Assembly: GCA_902789735.1 (NCBI GenBank)
Contig: CADAOZ010000011.1
Coordinates: 1 to 64,000, forward strand
Source: an uncultured Lachnospiraceae bacterium
GTDB lineage: Bacteria > Bacillota > Clostridia > Lachnospirales > Lachnospiraceae
Length of the DNA: 64,000 nt
Direction of reading: 5' to 3'
Each line of letters starts with the position of its first letter. The stretch's first letter is position 1. Under the pieces are notes generated by a model. The model saw nothing but the letters and a program-made list of their open reading frames with translations, had not been told where the DNA came from and did not search any database. Below are positions 42,830 to 51,133 of this stretch, piece by piece. The translations under genes and the position numbers were made by a program.

Positions 42830-44905
42830 TCAAAGGGGATTTCTGCGCCGCTGCATGACGTAAACGGGCTGGCCGTCTCTGTCTTCCCAGTACAGGGCGC
42901 CTGCACCCACATAAAAGCCGTTTTCCAGACGGAGGGGATCCTCCGCCCGGACCGGGGCTTCTTCCGGGGGCAGTACCGTGGCAGCAGTCAGACCGGACGC
43001 CGGTTCCGCTGTCTCTCCGCCATTGCTGATGGAAGGGGCCGGAGACAGATCCCGGGCAGAGCGGAAGCCCGTATTCCGGAAGAGAGGGGCGCCTACGGGA
43101 CCGGCCGGCGTAAAGCCGCTGCCGGCCATGCCCACCGGCAGTCCGTCGCGGTTCCTGTCGGAAGAAGGCACGCCCTGCAGGGTGCAGGGATCATACCAGT
43201 CTGCTGCAGGGTCGGGTACGGCTGTATAGGCGACCGCCTGCAGGGGCTGGCCGCTGCGTTCGATCTCCATGCGGCTGCACTCATCCAGCAGTTCCATAAA
43301 GCGGGATCTGGCCAGAAAAGACGCGGAAGGGAGATCCGGCGTCAGGAAACAGACAGTACCTGTAAAAACAGGGCTTTTTTCCTCACAGTAGGTCTGCAGA
43401 TGGCGCATGGCCTGGCAGAGACCTTCCGGGGAATTGCTCATTGCCGGCTTCAGCTGGATGGCAGGCAGGATCGTGTCTGTAAATTTATCGATGGGCCATA
43501 CGGTCAGAGGCCGGGGCAGATCCGCGCAGGCAGCATCCGGCATCAGGGCATCCCAGTACCGGATCATGCCGACGTACAGGAGGGGATCTTCAACGCCGGA
43601 TTCGATCAGAGCTGTCCGCTGGCTTTCCCAGAAAGACCTGGCCGCTGCCGCGTAGGAGGCCAGCCAGGTGCCGGGGACGGATGTATTGATCAGCAGGACC
43701 GTAAAATATGCGTCGGGGCTTTCTGAACGGGCCGGCCGGGTGCTGAGGTCTGCTGACGGAACAGACGCCTGGGAAGCCGGTTCCTTCTCTTCGGCCAGTG
43801 TCCGCAGTTCCTGCAGGCGGGCGCGGAAAGCTTCCACGGAAGGCCTTCTGTCAGGCCACAGACTGCTGGACTGGCGGAAGAGGCGCTGGAGTCCGCCCAG
43901 GACTTCCAGGCTCACAGCGGGCTCCCAGAGCAGGATACCGGACAGTTCGGCTTCCAGCCAGTGGTGGTCCCGGAACTGATAGCGGGAAATCACGGATTCA
44001 TAAGCTTTCTGCCAGAGACCATCCTGGCCGCCCTGTTCCATGCTGTATTTCCGGAACCAGCGGCGCAGAGGCCGGCAGTTGGTGAAAAGACTGCCCAGGA
44101 TCATGCCAAGGCCGAAAACATCGGTCTTTTCATCCTGACCGGATACTTCATAGTAAGGGAGCACAGGATCGCCGGGCGGAATAACGTCCTCCGGCGCTGT
44201 GTTGGATTCCGAAAAATGGCTGCGATAGGTCGAATTGGTGCTGCTGCCTTCGGAATCCTCCAGACGGATCGTGGCAAAGTCGATCAGCTGGACCATATCC
44301 GCCGGATGGTCTCCGGTTCCGGGCAGGATCACGACGTTCTCCTCTTTCAGGTCCCGGTAGGCCACGATCCGGCTTCCGCCTGCAGCAGGAGCACTGTAAA
44401 GTTCCAGCAGCCCCTCACAGATCTGATCCAGATAGTCCAGCCGGCGCAGGATGGGAAAAGTCCGGATACTGATCAGTCCGGTATCTGCGCTGCGGCTCCT
44501 GTCGATCAGGTCATGCAGGCTGGTCCCGTCGGGCTCCAGGATCATGAATTTGCGTTCCGCCATGCGGGGATCGATCTGACCGGTCCGGGCCAGCTGGGAA
44601 GCGATCCTGTCACCGGTCTCATCCAGGGCGATGCTGTGCATGAGATGGCTGCCCGGAAAGCCTGCCGCGTCCCAGTAATCCCGGTTGGCCGGCAGCATGT
44701 TTCTGGAACGGCAGACTGTTATGATCTTGAGACAGTAGCTGACGCCGTTCATAAAAGGCAGGCCCGGAGGCAGTTCCTCCGTGAAACGGATCCGCAGGAC
44801 CTCCTTGGTAGGAGAAGAATTATAGCCTTCAATGGGCGTCCCCTCATAGGGGTAATCTCTGTAATGGACTTTATCTTGGCTGTATCTGAAAATTCCTTCC
44901 GTCAT
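42830..44905 (-). CDS. Ser/Thr protein kinase with C-terminal vWA-like domain
   Basis: The protein has 691 residues. The kinase domain (about 30-365) looks active: Lys60 in YCLKII, catalytic loop YRDLKEEN (184-190), LIDFATI (Asp209 for DFG), TAPED (APE) and DEKTDVFGLGMIL. After a linker, residues about 399-565 resemble a vWA fold (FTVLLINTSVPGTWLASYAA; later VCFLTPDLPS) but the first MIDAS Asp is Asn, so metal binding is doubtful. The last 120 residues are Pro/Ala-rich with a short beta-like end (GFYVGAGALYWEDRDG). Neighbouring PP2C and GTPase genes suggest that it phosphorylates components of this operon. Start after GAGGTG. Confidence 0.8.
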   Translation of the reverse strand: MTEGIFRYSQDKVHYRDYPYEGTPIEGYNSSPTKEVLRIRFTEELPPGLPFMNGVSYCLKIITVCRSRNMLPANRDYWDAAGFPGSHLMHSIALDETGDRIASQLARTGQIDPRMAERKFMILEPDGTSLHDLIDRSRSADTGLISIRTFPILRRLDYLDQICEGLLELYSAPAAGGSRIVAYRDLKEENVVILPGTGDHPADMVQLIDFATIRLEDSEGSSTNSTYRSHFSESNTAPEDVIPPGDPVLPYYEVSGQDEKTDVFGLGMILGSLFTNCRPLRRWFRKYSMEQGGQDGLWQKAYESVISRYQFRDHHWLEAELSGILLWEPAVSLEVLGGLQRLFRQSSSLWPDRRPSVEAFRARLQELRTLAEEKEPASQASVPSADLSTRPARSESPDAYFTVLLINTSVPGTWLASYAAAARSFWESQRTALIESGVEDPLLYVGMIRYWDALMPDAACADLPRPLTVWPIDKFTDTILPAIQLKPAMSNSPEGLCQAMRHLQTYCEEKSPVFTGTVCFLTPDLPSASFLARSRFMELLDECSRMEIERSGQPLQAVAYTAVPDPAADWYDPCTLQGVPSSDRNRDGLPVGMAGSGFTPAGPVGAPLFRNTGFRSARDLSPAPSISNGGETAEPASGLTAATVLPPEEAPVRAEDPLRLENGFYVGAGALYWEDRDGQPVYVMQRRRNPL

Positions 44906-44916
44906 GGCACCTCATT

Positions 44917-45711
44917 TCAGCTCACCAGGATCCTGGAAGCCATCAGTGTAAAATTATCCTCTCCGCCGGCAGCCCGGACATCTTCATAAAGGCGTTCCGT
45001 CAGCTGCTGCATGGAACGGCAGCCTCTGACCAGGGAAGCCAGGCGCGCGGCCGGAAGGACCGACAGAGCGCCGTCACTGCCGGCCAGCAGGAGGCTGTTG
45101 GAATCCAGAGGGGCGGAGAAAAAGGGAATCCTGTCTGCCGGCCAGGGCTCGGCCCCGCCCAGCGAATACAGGAGATGATTTTTAAGGGGGGAGACTGCGG
45201 CTTCCTCCTCGGACATGAGGCCCCTGCTGACCTGCAGGCCGGCTTCATTATGGGCCTCATAGCAGGCCAGGATCTCCGGTTCCGTATCGGGATGGCGGAC
45301 CAGAAGGACAGGAGAGTCCCCCAGGTTGCAGCTGTAAAGCATATCGTCGAAAACAACAGCGATACTGATCGTGGAGGCGCAGTCTCCGGGGACCGCGCGC
45401 AGGGCGGAATCCGCCCGCCGGACCGCTTCCGTCATATACTGGCGGATATAGGATTCCTTTATATTGCGGTCTGCCTCCGCAAGATCCATGGCAGATGCCA
45501 GCAGCCCGGCCAGAGGAACATAGGCGGCCTGCAGGCCCTTCCGGGATGCCTCCTTTCCGTTGGAGGAGGCGACGCCGTCCAGGACAGCCTGGATCCCGAT
45601 GGTAGACCGGGTCCCCGGAAAACTGTCTGCGGTCAGGATCAGGCAGGCGTCCTGATTGTCAGGCCGGCCGCCTCTGTCTGTATATTGATAGGAGTCTTCA
45701 ATTGTGATCAT
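44917..45711 (-). CDS. PP2C-type serine/threonine phosphatase
   Basis: This 264-residue single-domain phosphatase has the metal-binding motifs in order: GRPDNQDA (15-22), VLDGVAS (Asp45-Gly46), CASTISIAVV, NLGDSPVLL (131-134), GSDGAL (211-216) and GGEDNFTLMA (249-258). It would remove phosphate placed by the kinase encoded directly downstream. It overlaps the upstream pseudokinase gene by 4 bp and is 11 bp from the kinase gene, which indicates tight coupling. Compared with PrpC-type phosphatases it is of normal length and has no membrane part. Confidence 0.92.
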   Translation of the reverse strand: MITIEDSYQYTDRGGRPDNQDACLILTADSFPGTRSTIGIQAVLDGVASSNGKEASRKGLQAAYVPLAGLLASAMDLAEADRNIKESYIRQYMTEAVRRADSALRAVPGDCASTISIAVVFDDMLYSCNLGDSPVLLVRHPDTEPEILACYEAHNEAGLQVSRGLMSEEEAAVSPLKNHLLYSLGGAEPWPADRIPFFSAPLDSNSLLLAGSDGALSVLPAARLASLVRGCRSMQQLTERLYEDVRAAGGEDNFTLMASRILVS

Positions 45712-46802
45712 TGATCTTCATCCCTTTCCGGCCTGGAGCGGCGCCTGTTTTCCCCGGGCTCCTCTGCGTCCGGATCCGCGTTCATGGCATCTCTGGCGGC
45801 CCCTGCAATCTTATTGACGCCCTGGCGCAGGGACTGCAGCCAGCTGCTGCCGGAAGGGACGGAAACCGCGCCGCTTTCTTCCGGCGCCCGGAGCGCGTCC
45901 AGGACAGAAGCCGCGGCGGGCCGCAGCTCCGGGAAAGGAGACAGGCATTCTGTCAGCAGGCCGGCGCAGGAGGACGGCAGGGATTTCATGCGGACGCCGT
46001 CCGGCGTCCAGTTGGCGATCTCGGCGGCGATACACGCTGCCGCGTACACATCGGTCTTTTCCGAACAGCTCCGCCGTCCGGCTTCTCTGGGCAGCTCGGC
46101 AGGATAATCATAGCTGCCGGGCAGGCAGCGCAGGGGCAGGATGGAGATATGCTCCAGCTTTCTGCCTTTCATGCTGCAGTAAACGGTGTCCAGCGACAGA
46201 CAGGACAGGGACAGGACCCTGCCGGTGTCGGTCTCAAAAGGCCCGTAAAGGCGGACAGCCTCCTGGAAACGCAGAATCTGCTCCAGCAGGCGGACCAGGA
46301 TCTGGCGGCTGTCCAGACGGACGCCGGACAGGAGGGTCTCCCGCAGGGAGCGGGCGTTACGGGGGCGGCTGAAACGGAAACAGGTAAAACTGCCCTCACG
46401 CCGCGGTTTTCCGTCCGCGCTGCTGTAGCGCAGGCAGGAAAAGCTCCCGTAGCTGTCCAGGGTCATGCGGTCCATGGCCCGGAAATAATGGTCCAGCACC
46501 CCGGACGCTTCGTCATCTGCCCGGACCAGAAAATCAATGGTAGGATAGCCGCCCTCATCGGCGGCACTGCGGATATAGCCTCCGAAGGCCGGCAGCGTCT
46601 CCTCCAGGGGAGGATCGGGCAGGACGGCCCGCCGGGAAACCGGAGAGGGCGTCTCTGCGGCTTCCGACGCAGGACCTTCATAGACTTCCTCATCATCGGG
46701 AATCAGGCCGCTGTCCTCCTCCGGATAAGCGGCACCCGCTTCCATGCCCCGGTTGGAGCCATTATAGGGAATTGTATGTAAACTGGAATCGATCTTTATC
46801 AA
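45708..46802 (-). CDS. Pseudokinase-like protein
   Basis: The protein has about 364 residues. A kinase C-lobe pattern is visible around SEKTDVYAAACIAAEIANW and LLTECLSPFPELRPAAASVLDALRA, but there is no HRD, DFG or VAIK motif, so it should be inactive. The N-terminal 60 residues are acidic and low complexity (PEEDSGLIPDDEEVYEGP), and the C-terminus is basic and charged. I take the TTG at 46802, which follows GGAGGT by 5 nt; a TTG at 46850 would extend it by 16 residues without a ribosome binding site. Coupled by overlap to the PP2C gene. Probably an adaptor for kinase or phosphatase. Confidence 0.65.
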   Translation of the reverse strand: MIKIDSSLHTIPYNGSNRGMEAGAAYPEEDSGLIPDDEEVYEGPASEAAETPSPVSRRAVLPDPPLEETLPAFGGYIRSAADEGGYPTIDFLVRADDEASGVLDHYFRAMDRMTLDSYGSFSCLRYSSADGKPRREGSFTCFRFSRPRNARSLRETLLSGVRLDSRQILVRLLEQILRFQEAVRLYGPFETDTGRVLSLSCLSLDTVYCSMKGRKLEHISILPLRCLPGSYDYPAELPREAGRRSCSEKTDVYAAACIAAEIANWTPDGVRMKSLPSSCAGLLTECLSPFPELRPAAASVLDALRAPEESGAVSVPSGSSWLQSLRQGVNKIAGAARDAMNADPDAEEPGENRRRSRPERDEDQ

Positions 46803-46925
46803 TGTAAACCTCCATGCAGGCCCGTTTTCCGGGCATTTCTCTGTATTCAAGTCTATCAGACACGGGCGTCCGGCCTGATACGGGATTTGTTAACAGCCGG
46901 TTTCAGGCGGGGCAGGCCGGCAAAG

Positions 46926-47939
46926 TCAGTTTTCGCCGGGACGGATCCGGCTCAGGGCGATCACGTCAAAGGGGAAGAAGCTCCTGGGATAGAGCAGGGC
47001 ATAATTGGCCTCCAGCAGCATCAGGTTGATATCTTCCAGGCTGCAGCCCATTTTGATGCCCATTTCAATGATGGTATCCCGGGCACTGCGGCTGCGGGGA
47101 CGGGTCATACGGCCAAAAAAGTCCTGAATGACGTTGACCGAGCAGGTCTGATCGCCTTTGTAATACAGCTGGTCATATATATAAGGTAAAGCTTTGTCCT
47201 CCAGACCTTCCTTTTTGATAAAAGCTGCCCGGAAATCTGCTCTTTTATTGCTGAAATCGCAATAGGAGACCAGAGAGATCCGGTTCCTGCATTCCGCAAG
47301 GAAGGCAGCCGCCTCTCCGGTTTCCTTCCAGCTGTCAAAAACGCTGTAATCCGCGTTTTTGACATGCAGGTCCGGCAGTCCCAGTTCCCGCAGGACATAG
47401 GAGGCGAACAGGATGCTGTCCCCGCATGCGTGCGCCCGCAGCCAGGTGAAGATACAGCGCAGGGCTTCATTGCGCCGGTTTTCCGGCAGGCTGTAGGTGG
47501 AGGTGAACAGGCCCGGATGATGCAGTTCCATCAGAATGTGTTCCACAGCCTGTTCATCCGGGATGGGCAGGGTCCCCAGAATGACCTTGAGTACGACATC
47601 CCTTCCGGGAACACGGAAATTGGAGGCATGGGCCTTGAACATGGACAGCTCCTGGGGAGAAATTCCCAGGCGTCTGGCGTAATCCTTGCCGGATTCCCCT
47701 GCGCCCCGTCCGGAGGCCAGCAGGTCTTCGGCCCGGTCCCGGCCGGTCGGATTTACGATCTGCCAGGTGCTGTCTTCGGCGCTGATAATGACATAGGAAT
47801 TATGGTCCTGGATGATCCTGACGGATTCGGATGTGATCCGGTTCATGGTCATCCTTGTATCGTTGCCGTATCCGGGATCGCCGGCGGAAATGTTTGTGGC
47901 GGAAGCGGCTGTGTTTTTGTCTGTATTGATTGGATTCAT
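46926..47939 (-). CDS. Unknown 337-residue protein, first gene of the kinase/GTPase operon
   Basis: I do not recognise this protein. It is soluble. The N-terminal 40 residues are Thr/Ala/Asn-rich, then a segment around SVRIIQDHNSYVIISAEDST could be a small beta domain. The rest is largely helical, with GKDYARRLGISPQELSMFKA looking helix-turn-helix-like, and ENRRNEALRCIFTWLRAHAC. There are several cysteines but no clear metal motif. ATG 47939 follows AAGGAGA by 6 nt. As promoter-proximal gene it may be the sensor or substrate of the downstream kinase-phosphatase pair; this is inference. Confidence 0.75.
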   Translation of the reverse strand: MNPINTDKNTAASATNISAGDPGYGNDTRMTMNRITSESVRIIQDHNSYVIISAEDSTWQIVNPTGRDRAEDLLASGRGAGESGKDYARRLGISPQELSMFKAHASNFRVPGRDVVLKVILGTLPIPDEQAVEHILMELHHPGLFTSTYSLPENRRNEALRCIFTWLRAHACGDSILFASYVLRELGLPDLHVKNADYSVFDSWKETGEAAAFLAECRNRISLVSYCDFSNKRADFRAAFIKKEGLEDKALPYIYDQLYYKGDQTCSVNVIQDFFGRMTRPRSRSARDTIIEMGIKMGCSLEDINLMLLEANYALLYPRSFFPFDVIALSRIRPGEN

Positions 47940-48046
47940 GAAAAATCTCCTTTGTATCGTTCTGTGCATTTCAAGGCGCCTTCAGGCGCGGAACAGAGGG
48001 AAGACAGCCTGCCTTCCCTTCCTGAAAATCATATTCTGAGAACCTT

Positions 48047-48074
48047 ATTATAGTACGATTCCGCGGACAGTGAA
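48047..48074 (-). promoter_or_regulatory. Promoter of the kinase/GTPase operon
   Basis: On the minus strand TTCACT, a 16-nt spacer and TATAAT (48047-48052) lie about 110 nt before the first gene. A GGCGCC-containing self-complementary stretch (about 47974-47990) lies in the leader. Confidence 0.5.
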
Positions 48075-48228
48075 AACAGTTTTGCCCTGTGTTCACAGAT
48101 GATTCACACTTGCGGGCAGAAATCAAAAAAGGAATCAGATGCCCCTAAAAAAATCATGATTATTACAACAATAACGACAATTCGTTTAATTTTTTGCTTA
48201 ATTTTGCTTGATTTTAGAGAGTTCAGGA

Positions 48229-48257
48229 TTGACAAAACAAATCTATCAGGGTATAGT
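48229..48257 (+). promoter_or_regulatory. Strong sigma-A promoter of the Dlt-like operon
   Basis: TTGACA (48229-48234), a 17-nt spacer and TATAGT (48252-48257) are near consensus. The flanking 48100-48300 region is very AT-rich. A 140-nt leader follows before the first gene. Confidence 0.8.
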
Positions 48258-48397
48258 ACCGATGCTCTTCTTTATTATAGATAGTATACTAGAGCTGGAA
48301 TGATGGTTTTTCTGTAAGAATCTGTTTAAAACAGAGATCACCGACATGGTCCGGCATCCTTTCCGGAATCCGGATCAGACCGGAGACAGGAGTCTGT

Positions 48398-49921
48398 ATG
48401 TATAAAAATGTATTGGAATATCTGGAGAAAACAGCGGCCGGCGCGGCGGCGGACAGAGGCGTGTCCGACGTCGATACTTTTATGTCATATCCGGCCTTTG
48501 TGGAAATGGCAAGAAACGCCGGGGCGGCCCTGACCGGGCTGGTGCCCGCGGGCAGGCCTGTGGCAGTCTTTGCCGAAAAGGGCGTGCGTACGCTGGCAGC
48601 CATGATCGGCGTTGTATACAGCGGCGGCTTCTACGTCAGCATCAATCCGGAGCAGCCGGCAGAACGGATTGCCAGGATCCTGCGGGTACTGGATCCCGCT
48701 CTGGTGATCGTCTCTGAGGAAATGAAGGAGACCCTGCTGGCCACAGGCTTTGCGGGTCAGATCCTGGATCTGAACGAGACCGTGGAACATCAGGGAACGG
48801 AAGAGGAATTCAAGGCACTGGACAGGATCCGGGAGCAGAGCGGCAGGGACGATATCCTCTACGGCGTATTCACATCCGGCTCCACCGGAGATCCCAAGGG
48901 AATCATTATCAGCCATGGCGCGGTCATTGATTTCATCGGCCACTTTACAGAGATCTTTGAGATCAGCGGCAGGGATATCATCGGCAACCAGGCGCCTTTT
49001 GACTTTGATGTGTCCGTCAAGGACATTTATTCCGCATTCTTTACGGGAGCGGGCCTGGTACTGATTCCCCGGACCTATTTCTCCACGCCGCCGGTCCTGC
49101 TGGATTATATCTGTGACCGCCATGTAACGGTCCTGATCTGGGCGGTTTCCGCCCTCTGTCTGGTATCCGGCCTGAAGGGCTTTGGTTACAGGATTCCCGA
49201 TCAGCTGCGCATTGTCATGTTCAGCGGCGAAGTCATGCCGGTCCGTCATCTGACCATGTGGCAGAAGGCTCTGCCGGAAACGGAATTCGTCAACCTGTAC
49301 GGTCCTTCCGAGATTACCTGCAATTCCAACTATTACCGGATCGACAGGATCTTTGAGAAGACCGAGAAGATCCCGATCGGGGAAGCCTTCCCCGGCCGTG
49401 AAGTCTTCCTGCTGGATGAAGCCTTAAAGCCTGTTACTGAGACCGGAAAGAGCGGAGAGATCTGCGTAGCCGGTGAATCCCTGGGTTCAGGCTATTATCA
49501 TAATCCGGAACAGACCGCCAGACATTTCATCATGTATCCCGCCGAAGGACCGGACAGCCGTCCGATCTACAGGACCGGCGATGTGGCCTACCGGGGAGAG
49601 GATGGTCAGCTCTATTTCGCGGGCCGGGCCGACTTCCAGATCAAGCATATGGGCCACAGGATCGAACTGGAAGAGATCGAGACCCATCTTGGCAATGTGG
49701 ATGGCGTATCCAGAGCCGTCTGCATCTATGACCAGAATAAGAGCAGGATCTATGCCTTCTATACGGGCGATACGGACAGCAAGACGCTCCGTACCGTATT
49801 AAAGAGCAGGATCCCTGTCTATATGGTACCCAATAAATTTGTGAAACTGGACACCATGCCCCTCAACAAGAACGGCAAGATCGACCGGGCAGCCCTCAGA
49901 AAGGAACAGGGGATTTCATGA
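48398..49921 (+). CDS. DltA-like amino acid adenylation enzyme
   Basis: The 507-residue enzyme belongs to the AMP-forming (NRPS A-domain/DltA) family. Core motifs are FTSGSTGDPKGIIISHGA, NLYGPSEITCN, GEICVAGESLGSGYYHNPE, YRTGDVAYRGEDGQLYFAGR, and a C-terminal Lys in PLNKNGKIDRAAL. It should activate an amino acid as adenylate and load it on a carrier thiol. The binding-pocket region (APFDFDVSVKDIYSAFFTGA) does not let me name the amino acid, so D-Ala is not assured. The start follows CAGGAG. It overlaps the decarboxylase gene by 4 bp. No carrier-protein gene is in the operon. Confidence 0.88.
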   Translation: MYKNVLEYLEKTAAGAAADRGVSDVDTFMSYPAFVEMARNAGAALTGLVPAGRPVAVFAEKGVRTLAAMIGVVYSGGFYVSINPEQPAERIARILRVLDPALVIVSEEMKETLLATGFAGQILDLNETVEHQGTEEEFKALDRIREQSGRDDILYGVFTSGSTGDPKGIIISHGAVIDFIGHFTEIFEISGRDIIGNQAPFDFDVSVKDIYSAFFTGAGLVLIPRTYFSTPPVLLDYICDRHVTVLIWAVSALCLVSGLKGFGYRIPDQLRIVMFSGEVMPVRHLTMWQKALPETEFVNLYGPSEITCNSNYYRIDRIFEKTEKIPIGEAFPGREVFLLDEALKPVTETGKSGEICVAGESLGSGYYHNPEQTARHFIMYPAEGPDSRPIYRTGDVAYRGEDGQLYFAGRADFQIKHMGHRIELEEIETHLGNVDGVSRAVCIYDQNKSRIYAFYTGDTDSKTLRTVLKSRIPVYMVPNKFVKLDTMPLNKNGKIDRAALRKEQGIS

Positions 49922-51120
49922 CAGACAGAATGAGAAAAGTGCTGGAAGGCATCATCAGGGAAAGAAGAACACCGTCTTATCTCTTTGATATAGACGCCCT
50001 GCAGGCGGAGACCGACAGGTTCAGGCGCTGCCTGGGCGGAGAGATCGGCCTGAACTACTCCATGAAAGCCAACTCCTTTATCACCAGGGCCATGGCTTCT
50101 TTTGTGGACCGGATCGAAGTGTGCTCCATGGGAGAATTCCGGATCTGCCGCGATCTTGGCCTTGCGCCTGAAAAGCTGTTCATTTCCGGCGTCCTGAAAA
50201 AGGAAGCGGACCTGGAGGAGATTCTGGCCTATGCCGGAAACGGTGCCCTTTATACAGCGGAGTCACCGGATCAGTTCCGCCAGCTGGCCGCCTGGGCGGC
50301 CGCTCATGAAACGGAGCTGCGCGTCTATCCCCGCCTGACCAGCGGCAATCAGTTCGGCATGGATGCGGAGACGGTCCGCGGACTTGTCATGGAAGCGAAA
50401 GACCTTCCTTATCTGACGGTCGAAGGCATCCATTTCTTCTCCGGTACCATGAAGAAGACCCTGCGGCGCCACCAGAAGGAGCTGGATATGTTGGATACCT
50501 TCCTGCTTTCCCTGCAGGAGGCCGGCTGCGGCGTGACCCATCTGGAATACGGCACCGGCTTCGCGGTTCCTTATTTTGATCCCGTCAAGGAAGTCACGAC
50601 CCGTGATGAGAATCTGACGGCTTTCGCGGAGATGACCCGCGCTATGACCTGGAAAGGCCGGGTCAATATTGAAATGGGACGTGCCCTTTCGGCCTGCTGC
50701 GGTTACTACCTGACTACGATTCTGGACCAGAAAGTCTCGGACGGGACCGGCTGGATCATTACCGACGGCGGCATCCACCAGATCGGCTATGACGGACAGA
50801 TCAAGGGTATGTACAAGCCCTTTATCACTCTGCTCAGGGGCAGTGAAGCAAACAAAAAGGAATGGCCGGTCAGCCAGTGGACGGTATGCGGCTCTCTGTG
50901 CACTGTGAACGATATTCTCTGCAGGGACCTGGAACTGGATCAGCCCCAGAAGGGAGATGTGCTGGTCTTTGAAAGAGCCGGCGCTTACTGTGTAACGGAG
51001 GGCATGGCCCTTTTCCTCAGTCATGAGCTGCCGGAGATTCTCCTGTATTCCGACAGGGACGGACTCTTCTGCGCCAGAGAAATGATGGAGACCTGCGACC
51101 TCAACCGCGGCAGGCTCTGA
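49918..51120 (+). CDS. PLP-dependent decarboxylase, fold type III (LysA/ornithine-like)
   Basis: The protein has 400 residues. The PLP lysine lies in NYSMKANSF (about residue 49). Family parts include EVCSMGEFRIC, a phosphate-binding GxGF-type segment (LEYGTGFAVPYFD), and VCGSLCTVNDIL with the catalytic Cys near 330, as in diaminopimelate, ornithine and carboxynorspermidine decarboxylases. It would decarboxylate a basic or diamino acid to an amine; some members of the fold act as racemases. The place between a DltA-like and an MBOAT gene suggests that it makes or modifies the group to be attached to a surface polymer. Confidence 0.85.
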   Translation: MTDRMRKVLEGIIRERRTPSYLFDIDALQAETDRFRRCLGGEIGLNYSMKANSFITRAMASFVDRIEVCSMGEFRICRDLGLAPEKLFISGVLKKEADLEEILAYAGNGALYTAESPDQFRQLAAWAAAHETELRVYPRLTSGNQFGMDAETVRGLVMEAKDLPYLTVEGIHFFSGTMKKTLRRHQKELDMLDTFLLSLQEAGCGVTHLEYGTGFAVPYFDPVKEVTTRDENLTAFAEMTRAMTWKGRVNIEMGRALSACCGYYLTTILDQKVSDGTGWIITDGGIHQIGYDGQIKGMYKPFITLLRGSEANKKEWPVSQWTVCGSLCTVNDILCRDLELDQPQKGDVLVFERAGAYCVTEGMALFLSHELPEILLYSDRDGLFCAREMMETCDLNRGRL

Positions 51121-51133
51121 TAACGGAGGTAAC

